In this document: positions 6,675-16,036 of the stretch, in pieces | How positions within the stretch are numbered: the first letter of the stretch is position 1 | Layout: each line of letters starts with the position of its first letter | Source: Porphyromonadaceae bacterium UBA4262 | GTDB taxonomy: Bacteria; Bacteroidota; Bacteroidia; Bacteroidales; Muribaculaceae | Length of the DNA: 28,567 nucleotides | Reading direction: 5' to 3' | Assembly: GCA_002396085.1 (NCBI GenBank) | Contig: DGWI01000001.1 | Span: 33,301-61,867 of the forward strand | Program-made: the position numbers and the translations under genes | The notes under the pieces: model-generated | Databases searched by the model: none | What the model saw: the letters and a program-made list of their open reading frames with translations, nothing else | Told to the model about the DNA's origin: nothing

Positions 6675-8678
6675 ATGGACATGTTCAAACAACGCATTGA
6701 GGAGTTGCGCCAGCAACTTAACCAGCACAACCATAACTACTATGTGCTCAACCAGCCCACCATCAGCGACCAGGAGTTTGATCGCCTGATGCGCGAACTG
6801 CAGGAGTTGGAGGAGAGTTACCCACAATATGCCGACCCCCTCTCACCCACCCAGCGCGTGGGAAGCGACTTGAGCAAGGGATTTGAGCAAGTGGAACACG
6901 AACGTCCCATGATGTCACTGGCCAACAGTTACAACATTGGCGAGGTGCAAGACTTCTTGCGCCGAGCCAAGGACGGTCTGGGTGGCGAACAGTGCGAGAT
7001 CGTGGGCGAAATGAAATATGATGGCACCAGCATCTCGGTGACCTATGAGCATGGGCGCATGGTGCGCGCTGTCACCCGCGGTGATGGCGTGCGTGGCGAC
7101 GATGTCACGGCCAATGTGATTACCATACGCAGCGTGCCACTGCAACTTGCCGAGGGGCTTGACTGGCCCGACCGCTTTGAGGTGCGCGGTGAGATTTTGC
7201 TGCCCTGGCAAAGTTTCGACCGTCTGAACCAGGAGCGCGAACAGAACGAGGAGCCTCTGTTTGCCAATCCTCGCAATGCCGCAGCCGGCACACTCAAGTT
7301 ACAGAACAGTGCCGAGGTGTCACGACGTGGACTGGATGCTTACTTCTACTTCCTGCTAGGCGAGAACCTGCCCTTCTCAACGCATAGTGAGAGCCTCGAT
7401 GCACTGCAACGCTGGGGTTTCAAGACCGGCGAACACACCATCTTGCCGTCAATCGATGCGGTGAGCGACTTCATTGCCCACTGGGATGTGGAGCGGAAGC
7501 GTCTGCCCGTTGCGACCGACGGACTGGTGTTCAAGATCAACTCGCTGAGACAGCAGTTGAACCTGGGAGCCACAGCCAAGTCACCCCGATGGGCCATTGC
7601 CTACAAGTTTGCGCCCGAGCGTGAGTGCACACGACTGCAATCAGTATCGTTTGAGGTTGGGCGCGGAGGCACCATCACACCTGTCGCCAACCTCGACCCA
7701 GTGCTGCTGAGCGGCACCATCGTCAAGCGTGCATCACTGCACAATGAGGACATCATCCGTCAGTTGGACATCCACGATGGCGACATGGTCTATGTCGAGA
7801 AGGGAGGCGAAATCATCCCCAAGATTGTTGGCGTAAACACCAAGCAGCGCCAACCTGGTAGCCGCCCGCTAGCGTTTATTACCCACTGCCCTGCCTGTGG
7901 CACCCCGTTGCAGCGCATTGAGGGCGAGGCTGCATGGTTCTGCCCCAACAAGTGGGGTTGCCCGCCCCAAATCACGGGTCGCATCGAGCACTTTGTGGGA
8001 CGCCACATGATGAATATCGATGGCATTGGCGAGGAAGTGGCAGCGACACTGCATGACGCAGGACTGGTCAACGACGTGGCCGACCTCTATGACCTGACCG
8101 AAGAAAAACTGGTGGCACTGGATCGCTTCCAGAGCCGCAGCGCCCAGCGCATCTTGCGTGGCATCGATGACTCACGACAAGTGCCGTTTGCACGGGTCAT
8201 CTTCGCGTTGTCCATCCCCTATGTAGGCGAGACGACAGCCAAGGTGCTGGCACGCAACGTACACGATATCGACACCCTGATGTCGATGCCAGCCGAGCAG
8301 TTGGCAAGCATCCCTGAAATCGGCCCAAAGATTGCCGAGAGCATCGTAGAGTTCTTTGCCCGCGAGGAGAACCGTGTGATTGTCGAGCGATTGCGGGCTG
8401 CCGGACTGCAGATGGCACTTAGCGATGACGAGTTGGCCAGCCGCAGCGACAAGTTGGCGGGCAAGAAGATTGTCATCAGCGGCGTGTTTGCCCATCACTC
8501 ACGCGAGGAATACAAAGCCATGATTGAGCAGAACGGTGGCAAGAACGTGAGCAGTATCAGCAAGGCCACCGACTTCGTCTTTGCAGGCGAGAATATGGGT
8601 CCCGCCAAACTCGAGAAAGCACGCAACCTGGGCATCCCCATCATCGGCGAGGACGAATTCCTGGAGATGATTCGATAG
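6675..8678 (+). CDS. ligA: NAD-dependent DNA ligase LigA
   Basis: Seals nicks during replication and repair using NAD+. The 667-aa length is normal. The domains run in order: the Ia NAD-binding region with HNHNYYVLNQPTISDQEFDRL (residues 18-38); the nucleotidyltransferase domain with active-site Lys114 in KYDG and the motif DGLVFKIN; the OB fold with GRGGTITPVANL (330-341); a four-Cys zinc finger (C405, C408, C423, C429); helix-hairpin-helix repeats with IDGIGEEVA and SIPEIGPKIAESI; and a C-terminal BRCT domain from about 588. The ATG at 6675 is chosen; a second ATG two codons later is equally possible. It is transcribed divergently from clpS and ends at a hairpin shared with the converging C10 protease gene. 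Confidence 0.97.
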   Translation: MDMFKQRIEELRQQLNQHNHNYYVLNQPTISDQEFDRLMRELQELEESYPQYADPLSPTQRVGSDLSKGFEQVEHERPMMSLANSYNIGEVQDFLRRAKDGLGGEQCEIVGEMKYDGTSISVTYEHGRMVRAVTRGDGVRGDDVTANVITIRSVPLQLAEGLDWPDRFEVRGEILLPWQSFDRLNQEREQNEEPLFANPRNAAAGTLKLQNSAEVSRRGLDAYFYFLLGENLPFSTHSESLDALQRWGFKTGEHTILPSIDAVSDFIAHWDVERKRLPVATDGLVFKINSLRQQLNLGATAKSPRWAIAYKFAPERECTRLQSVSFEVGRGGTITPVANLDPVLLSGTIVKRASLHNEDIIRQLDIHDGDMVYVEKGGEIIPKIVGVNTKQRQPGSRPLAFITHCPACGTPLQRIEGEAAWFCPNKWGCPPQITGRIEHFVGRHMMNIDGIGEEVAATLHDAGLVNDVADLYDLTEEKLVALDRFQSRSAQRILRGIDDSRQVPFARVIFALSIPYVGETTAKVLARNVHDIDTLMSMPAEQLASIPEIGPKIAESIVEFFAREENRVIVERLRAAGLQMALSDDELASRSDKLAGKKIVISGVFAHHSREEYKAMIEQNGGKNVSSISKATDFVFAGENMGPAKLEKARNLGIPIIGEDEFLEMIR

Positions 8679-8719
8679 TTTCTTGATTCTGCTTCTGCTG
8701 AACTGATGATTTAAACTAA

Positions 8720-8762
8720 GGCCTCCAGCCTGTCGGTGTGTGACACTTGACGGCTGGAGGCC
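8720..8762. terminator. Bidirectional terminator between ligA and the C10 protease gene
   Basis: Perfect 11-base stem GGCCTCCAGCC (8720-8730) / GGCTGGAGGCC (8752-8762) in the gap between two converging genes. Flanking T-rich bases are present on both sides (ATATTTTG to the right; TTAGTTTAAAT on the minus strand) though no long T run. Confidence 0.75.
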
Positions 8763-8795
8763 ATATTTTGTGCGCCATTGGCGCTATCAGCATGA

Positions 8796-11237
8796 TTACT
8801 TGCCCAGCATCAGGTTGATGACCATGTTGACATCAGTAACATCGACCTGGCCATTGCCATCAAGATCAGCACGATTACCGTATGCCTCGGCATTCTCTTT
8901 ACCCAGCATGATGTTAATCAGTATATTCACATCACTAACATCAATCACGCCATTGCCATCGACATCACCAACTATAAACTCACCGGGCAACAGGACAACC
9001 CTGGTGCTGGCAGTCCAGCGACTCTCGCTCTCATCAATGTAGAGAGCCTTAACCTTGAAGTGGTAAGATGCTCCGGTAGTCAGACCTGTGACAGTATAGA
9101 ACTTGTCAGTAATGCCTGTGATGGTGCGCGACATCGCATCGCCCTGCTCTTGTGGAGCCATGCTGTTGCGGATACCCGAAGACACATCGGTCGTAGTGAC
9201 CGAGATGCTGGTCAAGAACACACGCTTGCCGCTGCTGCTGAACGTAATGGTCTCATTGTCAAACTCGTCGCAATCGAGGACAACAGTATAGGTCTTGCTG
9301 GAAGACTTAAGCACCTGGGAAACAGAATGCTCTCCAGTCTTGATAACCAACGAAGACTCACCCGAACCGCCTCCATAGACCTTGGCCTTGAAGGTGATGG
9401 TGAGCTTGCCACCACTGCGCGAGAAGTCAAGTTGCGGTGTCGTGAGCGTACCAACAGGCTCGTTAGAGCTGTAACCCAGACGCACACCAGCCTTGTCGGG
9501 ATAGACATTTGAACCAGTCCATCCAACGGGCGTACAATAAGTGTCATACTCGGCAAATTCATCACCCTGCATACCCGTGAAGTTGAGCGCAGAGAAGTCG
9601 GCTGCAGCCACATCCTCGGCAACCTCAAATCCGTCTTGATGCACAACTAGCGTGTAACTTGCCACATTGTTCTCAGGAGTCTCATCGGTCCAAACGGCAC
9701 GGAACGAGTTGGTCTCAATCTCAGTGGGCTCGAGTGCCACGGGATTGGACTTGCGCAGTGTTGCCGTACCCGTGAGCTTGACAACAGCTTCCCTAGCCTC
9801 GTCGCTGGTCAAGGTGATGGTAGCAGTGTACTCGCCACAAACCTGCGGAGCAAAGGTCACCGTGACCTCCTTGCCATCGTCCTGTGTATCGGCAAGTGTC
9901 ACAGTGGCAACATCGGCACTGAACACGCCGTTCTCGTCCTCAAGCGTCAGTGTCACATCGCCAGTGAGGTCGCGTCCCTTGACATTGAAGGTAGCAGTTG
10001 CAGTCTCGCCTGTGTAGCAAGCCAGACTAAGGTTGCGTGATGAGGTCTGTACCGCTGGGCCTTGATAACCCGGCTGGATGCCAATGACCATCTGCTGATA
10101 CTGGTTGAACGTACTCGATCCGTCGCGGAATGCGTTGAGGGCAAAGTCGCCATTGCCGTCACCGCTCCAGCCATAATTAACATGATAGGTATTGTCATCG
10201 GCATTGTAACCGTCGACATTAAAGGCATGACCACCCTCACTCGAAATGGCGCAATAAACAATGGGGCGCTGTTCGGCCAGTTCCTCCTGTATCATGGCAG
10301 CCCACTCAGCATCGCTATAGACGGTTTGGCCACCATAGTAAGAACTGGTTTTCTTGACGGCACGCACAGTGGTCTCGTCATATCCAAAGAAGGTGAAAGC
10401 GTTGGCGATGTTGATCACACTGTCGGCATCCACGCCACTGCCACCCGCTGCATAGGTTCCATAGTCCATGCGCTCGGCCTGACCCACATAGCGCATGAGC
10501 GTAGCCACAGCATCGCCTTGCTCGGTGGTATAGTTGACACCACGGTAGCGATCCAGCATATTGTCCCAGTCGAATGTTACCGAGGGCAATTCGGGCACAT
10601 TGACCGTTGTCGAGCCCCAGAATGAGTAACTCAGATTAGTGCGATAGGCAGGTACAACAGGCGTTGGGTCAACGGGGTATTTCCAGTAATAGAACACCAT
10701 CGCAGCCGATGTTGCCGGGCAACCAGTGAGACACTGATAGCCACCTATGTTGCACTGATTGTAATAAGGTGCATCCTGGTCCCAGAGTGCCGTGAGCAAC
10801 GGCTCGACAGTCGTAGCATTGAGCATGACATTGGCTTTGAACGGCTTCTCGACCTTGATATCAGGATTTGAGAAAAGATAGTCAATCTGCTCACGATAAC
10901 CATTGAGCCAAGCCTTCATGTTAGCTGGCATGCGGTCGACATTGAGTGGACGATCGCCGACAGCCAAGATTTCCTCGGCTCGGTCATCACCTGCCACGAT
11001 GATAAAACGGTCATCGGTGTTGAAGATGTAATAGACAGCCTTATCAACATTAGTCTTACCCATCTCGGTAAGCACCAACTTCGGGTTAACGTTTGCCGCA
11101 GCACGCATCTTCCCGCTTGCGACCTTTTCGAGCACAAACTGCTTGGCCTTAGCTTGCGCTGTGGCCAGGTCAACCTGAGCAGCCGAGAGTTGCATTGCAC
11201 ACATCACGACAGCCAGCATCAGTAAAATTTTCTTCAT
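8796..11237 (-). CDS. Secreted C10-family cysteine protease (streptopain-like) with C-terminal dockerin-like repeats
   Basis: The 813-aa protein starts at the ATG at 11237; the TTG two codons upstream is not needed. It has a signal peptide MKKILLMLAVVMCAMQLSAA, then an inhibitory propeptide (about 21-140) typical of C10 zymogens, then the peptidase domain. Catalytic Cys173 lies in CLTGCPATSAAM and His337 in EGGHAFNVDGYN; NYGWSGDGNGDF follows and supplies the conserved Trp. After about residue 385 come beta-rich domains, including one FN3-like region with TGLTTGASYHFKVKAL. The last about 60 residues hold two dockerin-type calcium-binding repeats, GDVDGNGVIDVSDVNILI and ADLDGNGQVDVTDVNMVI. C10 proteases include streptopain, interpain A and the Bfp proteases of Bacteroides. 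The gene follows a DUF4251 gene by 34 bases, probably in one transcript. Confidence 0.92.
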   Translation of the reverse strand: MKKILLMLAVVMCAMQLSAAQVDLATAQAKAKQFVLEKVASGKMRAAANVNPKLVLTEMGKTNVDKAVYYIFNTDDRFIIVAGDDRAEEILAVGDRPLNVDRMPANMKAWLNGYREQIDYLFSNPDIKVEKPFKANVMLNATTVEPLLTALWDQDAPYYNQCNIGGYQCLTGCPATSAAMVFYYWKYPVDPTPVVPAYRTNLSYSFWGSTTVNVPELPSVTFDWDNMLDRYRGVNYTTEQGDAVATLMRYVGQAERMDYGTYAAGGSGVDADSVINIANAFTFFGYDETTVRAVKKTSSYYGGQTVYSDAEWAAMIQEELAEQRPIVYCAISSEGGHAFNVDGYNADDNTYHVNYGWSGDGNGDFALNAFRDGSSTFNQYQQMVIGIQPGYQGPAVQTSSRNLSLACYTGETATATFNVKGRDLTGDVTLTLEDENGVFSADVATVTLADTQDDGKEVTVTFAPQVCGEYTATITLTSDEAREAVVKLTGTATLRKSNPVALEPTEIETNSFRAVWTDETPENNVASYTLVVHQDGFEVAEDVAAADFSALNFTGMQGDEFAEYDTYCTPVGWTGSNVYPDKAGVRLGYSSNEPVGTLTTPQLDFSRSGGKLTITFKAKVYGGGSGESSLVIKTGEHSVSQVLKSSSKTYTVVLDCDEFDNETITFSSSGKRVFLTSISVTTTDVSSGIRNSMAPQEQGDAMSRTITGITDKFYTVTGLTTGASYHFKVKALYIDESESRWTASTRVVLLPGEFIVGDVDGNGVIDVSDVNILINIMLGKENAEAYGNRADLDGNGQVDVTDVNMVINLMLGK

Positions 11238-11271
11238 AAGCAATGAATAGGTTATGGTAATAAAAGAAAGA

Positions 11272-11886
11272 TTATTGTCTGGGGCGAATATATGGCACTA
11301 AACGTCCATTAAAGGTAAGTCGTGGACCACTGAAGGCCGGCTCGACGATGGCCTGCGCATAGTCGCTTCCGGCATAGACGGTAATGTCAATATGGGCATT
11401 GATGTCTTCACCCAACAGGACATAGGAGTAATTAATATTCCCTTTCTTGTCGGTGCGCATCTTCACGTCGCTGACTCGACCTTTCATCGTCATTCCCCCC
11501 ATGCCATTTGTGCCCGGGTTAGCATGATTAAAGGCAAACTGCACTACGCCTTCCTGCGCCTGCTGGAAGACGAAATTGCTGTTCCCGTCCAGTCCTGCAG
11601 CCGTATAGGCCGTATATCCCACATTGATGCGGTCGGCCACTAGTACCCAGTAGCCACGCTCAAGCGCCATCGCTGCCTTGGCATGCCCCAACGAATCGAC
11701 ACGCTGCTTGAGTAGTTTCTCACGTTCTTTCTGCGACTGCTTGCTAGCCTTGTCGGGCTTGGCTGGAGTGACAATGGACAATTGCACGTCATTGCCGTCC
11801 TTGATGTCGCCATAGATGTCATCAACCACCTGTGCCGACAAGACAATAGTCGTCATCATCATTATTGCAAACAAAAAATGTCTCAT
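11272..11886 (-). CDS. DUF4251 domain secreted protein
   Basis: The 204-aa protein from the ATG at 11886 has a signal peptide MRHFLFAIMMMTTIVLSA and then a charged KASKQSQKEREKLLKQR helix. The rest is a beta-rich domain beginning YWVLVADRINVG and ending RLTFNGRLVPYIRP, the layout of the Bacteroidales-specific DUF4251 family, whose function is unknown. A longer frame to 12006 contains no credible start because the predicted promoter lies inside it. It is the first gene of a likely two-gene transcript with the C10 protease. Some C10 proteases are co-encoded with their inhibitors, so a partner role is possible but unsupported by sequence. Confidence 0.8.
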   Translation of the reverse strand: MRHFLFAIMMMTTIVLSAQVVDDIYGDIKDGNDVQLSIVTPAKPDKASKQSQKEREKLLKQRVDSLGHAKAAMALERGYWVLVADRINVGYTAYTAAGLDGNSNFVFQQAQEGVVQFAFNHANPGTNGMGGMTMKGRVSDVKMRTDKKGNINYSYVLLGEDINAHIDITVYAGSDYAQAIVEPAFSGPRLTFNGRLVPYIRPRQ

Positions 11887-11915
11887 GATTTCAACATATT
11901 TGGTCATTGAGGCCG

Positions 11916-11947
11916 CAAATTTACGAATTTCTTCAACATTCTGCAAA
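11916..11947 (-). promoter_or_regulatory. Promoter of the DUF4251-C10 protease transcript
   Basis: Minus strand TTTG (11947-11944), 20 bases, TAAATTTG (11923-11916). Transcription should start near 11909, about 23 bases before the ATG. This promoter sets the start of the DUF4251 gene at 11886. Confidence 0.72.
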
Positions 11948-12026
11948 CATTTTAGCAAAAAACAAAGAAATATGGAAGAACTATGTAGTTTTTCAACACC
12001 CACCATCGTCCAAGAAGCACAAAATA

Positions 12027-12058
12027 TTTGCCTCCTTTCAAAAAAAGTAGTATTTTTG
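12027..12058 (+). promoter_or_regulatory. Promoter of the CPBP protease gene
   Basis: TTTG (12027-12030), 20 bases, TATTTTTG (12051-12058): a full consensus match. The start of transcription would be near 12065, only a few bases before the first ATG at 12073, which makes the third in-frame codon group (ATG at 12082) a reasonable alternative start. Confidence 0.7.
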
Positions 12059-12072
12059 TTCTCTAAAAAATA

Positions 12073-12948
12073 ATGATAATCATGATTGAACCAAGACAGA
12101 ACACGACTAATGCGGTGCGGGTGCTCATCCTGTTAGCACTGGCACTGGCTGGTGCTGCGGTCACTGGCATCATCACAATTGTGCTCACTGCAATGGGAGC
12201 AAACATCATGTGGGGGATTGTCCTACAGGACATCCTGGTATTCATATTACCAGCCATCTTGCTGGCGGTGATTTGCTACAAGCAACCATGGCGGTTCCTG
12301 GAGGTGGATCGCGCCCCACAGTGGCAAGCCATTGCGGTAGTTTTGGCAATATGGGCAGTTTCACTTCCGGCGCTAAACTGGATAGTCGACTGGAACGAGA
12401 ACTTGCACTTGCCTGCCAGCATGGCCGCTTGGGAAAAAGCCATGCGCGACACCGAGGCAGCACTGGAACAGATGACCAACCAACTGCTTGCTACCGAAAC
12501 GGTTGGACAGATGCTCGTGGCCTTTGTTGTAGTCGGCGTGATGGCTGGCTTGAGCGAGGAACTCTTCTTCCGCGGTGCCTTGATGGGCATCATGCGCCGT
12601 GGGCGCGCCAACATTCATGTGGTCATCTGGACTGTGGCCATCGTGTTCAGTGCCATCCACTTCCAGTTCTTGGGCTTCGTACCCCGCATGTTGCTGGGTG
12701 CTTGGTTTGGCTACCTGCTGGTGTGGACACGCAGTCTGTGGGTGCCAATTATCGCTCACACACTGAACAATGGGATGGTTGTAGTGTTTCAGTGGATGGG
12801 CAACAATCACTTGATTGATAGCGATGCGATGGAGCGCCTGGGCATACCCACCGATGGCAGCTTTCCCTTGCTGGCGCTGGCCAGTGCGGTGGCGACAATC
12901 GCCTTGATTGTGTTCGCACAACACATTTTTTCAAAAAAACCGCTATAA
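12073..12948 (+). CDS. CPBP family intramembrane metalloprotease (CAAX protease-like)
   Basis: A 291-aa integral membrane protein with several hydrophobic segments (about 15-40, 45-68, 84-106, 145-160, 183-200, 205-220, 265-284). The CPBP/Abi motifs are intact: EEXXXR in SEELFFRG (Glu162, Glu163, Arg167), FSAIHFQFLGFVPRMLLG with His196, and WVPIIAHTLNN with His229 and Asn232/233. These residues form the metal site of intramembrane endopeptidases related to Rce1. Substrates of bacterial members are mostly unknown, with roles in bacteriocin immunity or membrane protein processing. The start is either 12073 or 12082. It is transcribed alone and diverges from the DUF4251 gene. Confidence 0.88.
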   Translation: MIIMIEPRQNTTNAVRVLILLALALAGAAVTGIITIVLTAMGANIMWGIVLQDILVFILPAILLAVICYKQPWRFLEVDRAPQWQAIAVVLAIWAVSLPALNWIVDWNENLHLPASMAAWEKAMRDTEAALEQMTNQLLATETVGQMLVAFVVVGVMAGLSEELFFRGALMGIMRRGRANIHVVIWTVAIVFSAIHFQFLGFVPRMLLGAWFGYLLVWTRSLWVPIIAHTLNNGMVVVFQWMGNNHLIDSDAMERLGIPTDGSFPLLALASAVATIALIVFAQHIFSKKPL

Positions 12949-12975
12949 AATATGCGCTGTTTAATAACTTTTCAC

Positions 12976-12983
12976 TACCTTTG
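12976..12983 (+). promoter_or_regulatory. Candidate -7 element for sppA-lpxK-thiL
   Basis: TACCTTTG matches TAnnTTTG. There is no clear TTTG about 20 bases upstream, so the upstream half is weak. It would give a leader of about 80 bases before sppA. Confidence 0.4.
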
Positions 12984-13069
12984 CTTGATTATTTGTGACA
13001 TTCTGTCGGCATTCAGCCAGCAGATGGCGCTAACACTTTGATTATAAATATATTAAAAAACATACCGCT

Positions 13070-14866
13070 ATGATGAAGAAATTCTTACTGATAGTGTGCG
13101 GCTCGTTTGTTGGCACAACTTTAGCACTATTTGTGTTCATGCTGATGAGCATCGTGATGAGCATTGCCATCATGAGTGTTGGCAGCTCGATGGGCAAAAC
13201 CACAACCAGTGTTCAGAAGAATTCGATTCTACACCTCAAACTCACAGGTGAAATCGCCGAGCGTGAGGGTGGAGGCGAAATGTCGATGATTGACATGCTG
13301 CAAGGTGGTGGCACCAGTTCGATGGGGCTGAACACATTGCTGGCCGCTATCGACAAGGCTAAGACCGACAAGAAGATTGAAGGCATATACATCGAGTGCG
13401 ATGGTTCAGCGGCAGCACCAGCAACCCGCTTGACTCTGCGCAATGCGTTGAAGGATTTCAAGAAAAGCGGCAAATGGATTTATGCCTACGGCAACGAGGG
13501 CATTGACCAGGGCGACTATTACCTTGCTAGCGTAGCCGACAGCATCTTCATCAACCCCGTAGGTGCCGTCGATGTGCACGGTATGGCTGCTGCCAACCCC
13601 TACTTCAAGAAGTTGCTTGACAAGGTGGGCGTTGAGATGCAAGTGATTCGTGTGGGCACATTCAAGAGTGCCGTCGAGCCCTACATGCTTGAGGACATGT
13701 CCGAGGCCAACCGCCTGCAGACCGAGCACTACATGGGCAGCATCTGGCACAACATGCGCGACTCAATGGCTGCCGACCGTAAGATCGATATCGCCAAATT
13801 TGACCAACTGACCGACAGCATGCTGGTGACCATGGAGCCTGACAGTCTGGTGAAGAACCATGTTGTCGATGGCACGTGCTATCCCAACGAGATGGAGGCA
13901 CGCCTGAAAGCGGTGACCAAACTGAAAAAGGATGATGACCTGCGACTGGTAAATCCAGCGGACTATGCCACTAATGTTGAGGAGTCAACCAATGGAGACC
14001 ACATTGCCGTACTCTATGCCGTGGGCGAGATTGTGCAACAGGGCAGCAACAACCCGATGAGCGACCTCAATGCCATCGTGGGCGAGAAGTTGGTCAAGCA
14101 GATTAAGGAACTGCAAGACGACGAGCATGTCAAAGGCATGGTGCTGCGCGTCAACTCGCCTGGAGGCAGTGCCTTTGCCAGCGAGCAGATTTGGAAAGCC
14201 CTGGAGGATTTCAAGGCAGCGGGCAAACCCCTGGCCGTGTCGATGGGCGACTATGCAGCCTCGGGTGGCTACTATATCTCCAGCGGTGCACAGCGCATCT
14301 TTGCCGAGCCTACAACAATCACAGGCTCAATCGGCATCTTTGGCATCATTCCTTGTGCCGAAGACCTGGCTGAAAACAAGTTGGGCGTACACATGGCAGT
14401 GGTCAAGACCAATGCCAACTCGGACTTCGGCATCATGACCAAGCGCATGACGCCATCACAGCGCAATGCCATGCAGCAGATGATCAACCGTGGCTACGAC
14501 CTGTTCACCAAGCGTTGCGCCCAGGGTCGCCATGTGACCCAGGACAGCATCAAGCAGATTGCCGAGGGACGTGTGTGGGATGGCATGACCGCACTGAAGA
14601 TTGGCCTGGTCGACGAGTTGGGCAATCTGGATGCCGCCGTCAAGTGGGTGGCCCAGAAAGCCAACATGAAGAAGGACTACAAGACACAGAACTATCCTGC
14701 ACTGGAAGTTGATTGGCGCAATATGCTGAACATGATGATGGCATCGCAGTATGAGATGAAGATGCAGGGCGAGATGGGCATGCTCTATGACTGGCACAAG
14801 CGTCTGCAGCAGATTGGCACCCGTGACCACATCCTGTGCCTCATGCCCGAGACTGTAATTTATTAA
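13070..14866 (+). CDS. sppA: Signal peptide peptidase SppA (67K type)
   Basis: A membrane-anchored serine protease (598 aa) that degrades signal peptides left after export. It has one N-terminal transmembrane anchor (about 5-38) and two tandem S49 domains, the arrangement of E. coli-type SppA. The catalytic lysine is Lys199 in VGTFKSAVEPY of the N-terminal domain. The nucleophile is Ser398 in GDYAASGGYYIS of the C-terminal domain, preceded by LRVNSPGGSAFAS. ATG ATG at the start leaves two equivalent initiation codons. It is followed after 43 bases by lpxK and then thiL, probably one transcript; similar linkage is common in Bacteroidales (from memory). Confidence 0.95.
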   Translation: MMKKFLLIVCGSFVGTTLALFVFMLMSIVMSIAIMSVGSSMGKTTTSVQKNSILHLKLTGEIAEREGGGEMSMIDMLQGGGTSSMGLNTLLAAIDKAKTDKKIEGIYIECDGSAAAPATRLTLRNALKDFKKSGKWIYAYGNEGIDQGDYYLASVADSIFINPVGAVDVHGMAAANPYFKKLLDKVGVEMQVIRVGTFKSAVEPYMLEDMSEANRLQTEHYMGSIWHNMRDSMAADRKIDIAKFDQLTDSMLVTMEPDSLVKNHVVDGTCYPNEMEARLKAVTKLKKDDDLRLVNPADYATNVEESTNGDHIAVLYAVGEIVQQGSNNPMSDLNAIVGEKLVKQIKELQDDEHVKGMVLRVNSPGGSAFASEQIWKALEDFKAAGKPLAVSMGDYAASGGYYISSGAQRIFAEPTTITGSIGIFGIIPCAEDLAENKLGVHMAVVKTNANSDFGIMTKRMTPSQRNAMQQMINRGYDLFTKRCAQGRHVTQDSIKQIAEGRVWDGMTALKIGLVDELGNLDAAVKWVAQKANMKKDYKTQNYPALEVDWRNMLNMMMASQYEMKMQGEMGMLYDWHKRLQQIGTRDHILCLMPETVIY

Positions 14867-14909
14867 GCAATTCTTAATTTAGAAAATTATCATCGACCTC
14901 ACCAAAATA

Positions 14910-15995
14910 TTGAACAAGCAGCAACGTAAGGCTGCGCTCAACGCCATACTGACACCCTTCTCGTGGCTGTATGGCGCGGGAGTGTGGCTGCGCAACATTG
15001 CATTCAATTGGGGCATACTCAAGCAGGAAAGCTTTGAGGTGCCTGTAGTGAGCGTGGGCAACATCACTGTGGGCGGTACGGGCAAGACTCCGCATGCCGA
15101 GTATATCATCGAGGCTTTGTGCCGGCGTTACAAAATCGGTGTACTGAGCCGTGGCTACAAACGCAAGACCAAAGGCTTCATTCTTGCTACCGACTCGCTC
15201 TCGCCCAAGGATATCGGCGATGAACCTTATCAGATTTTCCATAAATTCAACGGACTCATTACACTGGCTGTGTGCGAGGATCGTCGCAAGGGCATCCGCG
15301 AGATGATGGCCATCAATCCCGATATCAATCTGTTTATCCTGGATGATGCCTTCCAGCACCGCTATGTCAAGCCCAAGGTAAACATCGTGCTGGTCGACTA
15401 CACCCGTCCGCCATTCAACGACAAGTTGTTGCCATTGGGTCAGTTGCGTGAGCCGATGGACCGCCTGGTGAATTGCGACATCGTGGTGGTGACCAAGTGT
15501 CCGAGTGACTTATCGCCTGTTGATATCCGCACCATGAAGGAGAATCTGAACCTTTTCCCCTATCAAGAATTGTTCTTCAGCAACATCCGCTATGCCGACC
15601 CGGTGCCAGTGTTTCCTGTGCCTAACCCGCAATTGTCGGCACTGTCGTGGCTGCGCCCCGAGGACACCCTGCTGTGTGTGACGGGCATCGCCAATGCCAA
15701 GCCTCTGGTGCGCTACTTGCGCCAATATGCGGCACAGGTCAAGGTGATGCACTATGATGACCACCACTACTTCACCCGCAAGGACTTTGCCGACATCTTC
15801 GGCATCTTTGAGGGGCTCGAGGGTCAGCGCAAGTTCATCATCACCACCGAGAAGGACATGGTGCGCATCCTCAATAACCCCTACTACCCGCCCACCATGC
15901 GCGACATCATCTATTATATCCCCATCCGTGTGGGCATCCTCGAGAACGAAGGGCATGAGTTTATCCCCAACCTGGTCAAGAGAATCGAGGAGTAA
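14910..15995 (+). CDS. lpxK: Tetraacyldisaccharide 4'-kinase LpxK
   Basis: Inner-membrane kinase that phosphorylates the 4' position of the lipid A disaccharide. The protein has an N-terminal membrane-associated helix with FSWLYGAGVWLRN. Its P-loop GGTGKTP is at 55-61 within VVSVGNITVGGTGKTP, and the downstream motifs SRGYKR, GDEP, FILDDAFQHR and LPLGQLREP are typical of LpxK. The length (361 aa) is normal. The frame has no ATG or GTG between its upstream stop (14880) and the P-loop region. The best start is the TTG at 14910, although translation from the ATT at 14886 cannot be excluded. It lies 43 bases after sppA and 41 before thiL. Confidence 0.93.
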   Translation: MNKQQRKAALNAILTPFSWLYGAGVWLRNIAFNWGILKQESFEVPVVSVGNITVGGTGKTPHAEYIIEALCRRYKIGVLSRGYKRKTKGFILATDSLSPKDIGDEPYQIFHKFNGLITLAVCEDRRKGIREMMAINPDINLFILDDAFQHRYVKPKVNIVLVDYTRPPFNDKLLPLGQLREPMDRLVNCDIVVVTKCPSDLSPVDIRTMKENLNLFPYQELFFSNIRYADPVPVFPVPNPQLSALSWLRPEDTLLCVTGIANAKPLVRYLRQYAAQVKVMHYDDHHYFTRKDFADIFGIFEGLEGQRKFIITTEKDMVRILNNPYYPPTMRDIIYYIPIRVGILENEGHEFIPNLVKRIEE

Positions 15996-16036
15996 AGTTT
16001 ACAATTCAAATTGTTTTCAGTTTCTATTTAAGATAA

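Noticed and set aside
10062..10625. 187-aa plus-strand frame inside the C10 protease gene
   Set aside because: It is antisense to the catalytic domain, whose motifs are clear; no independent support.
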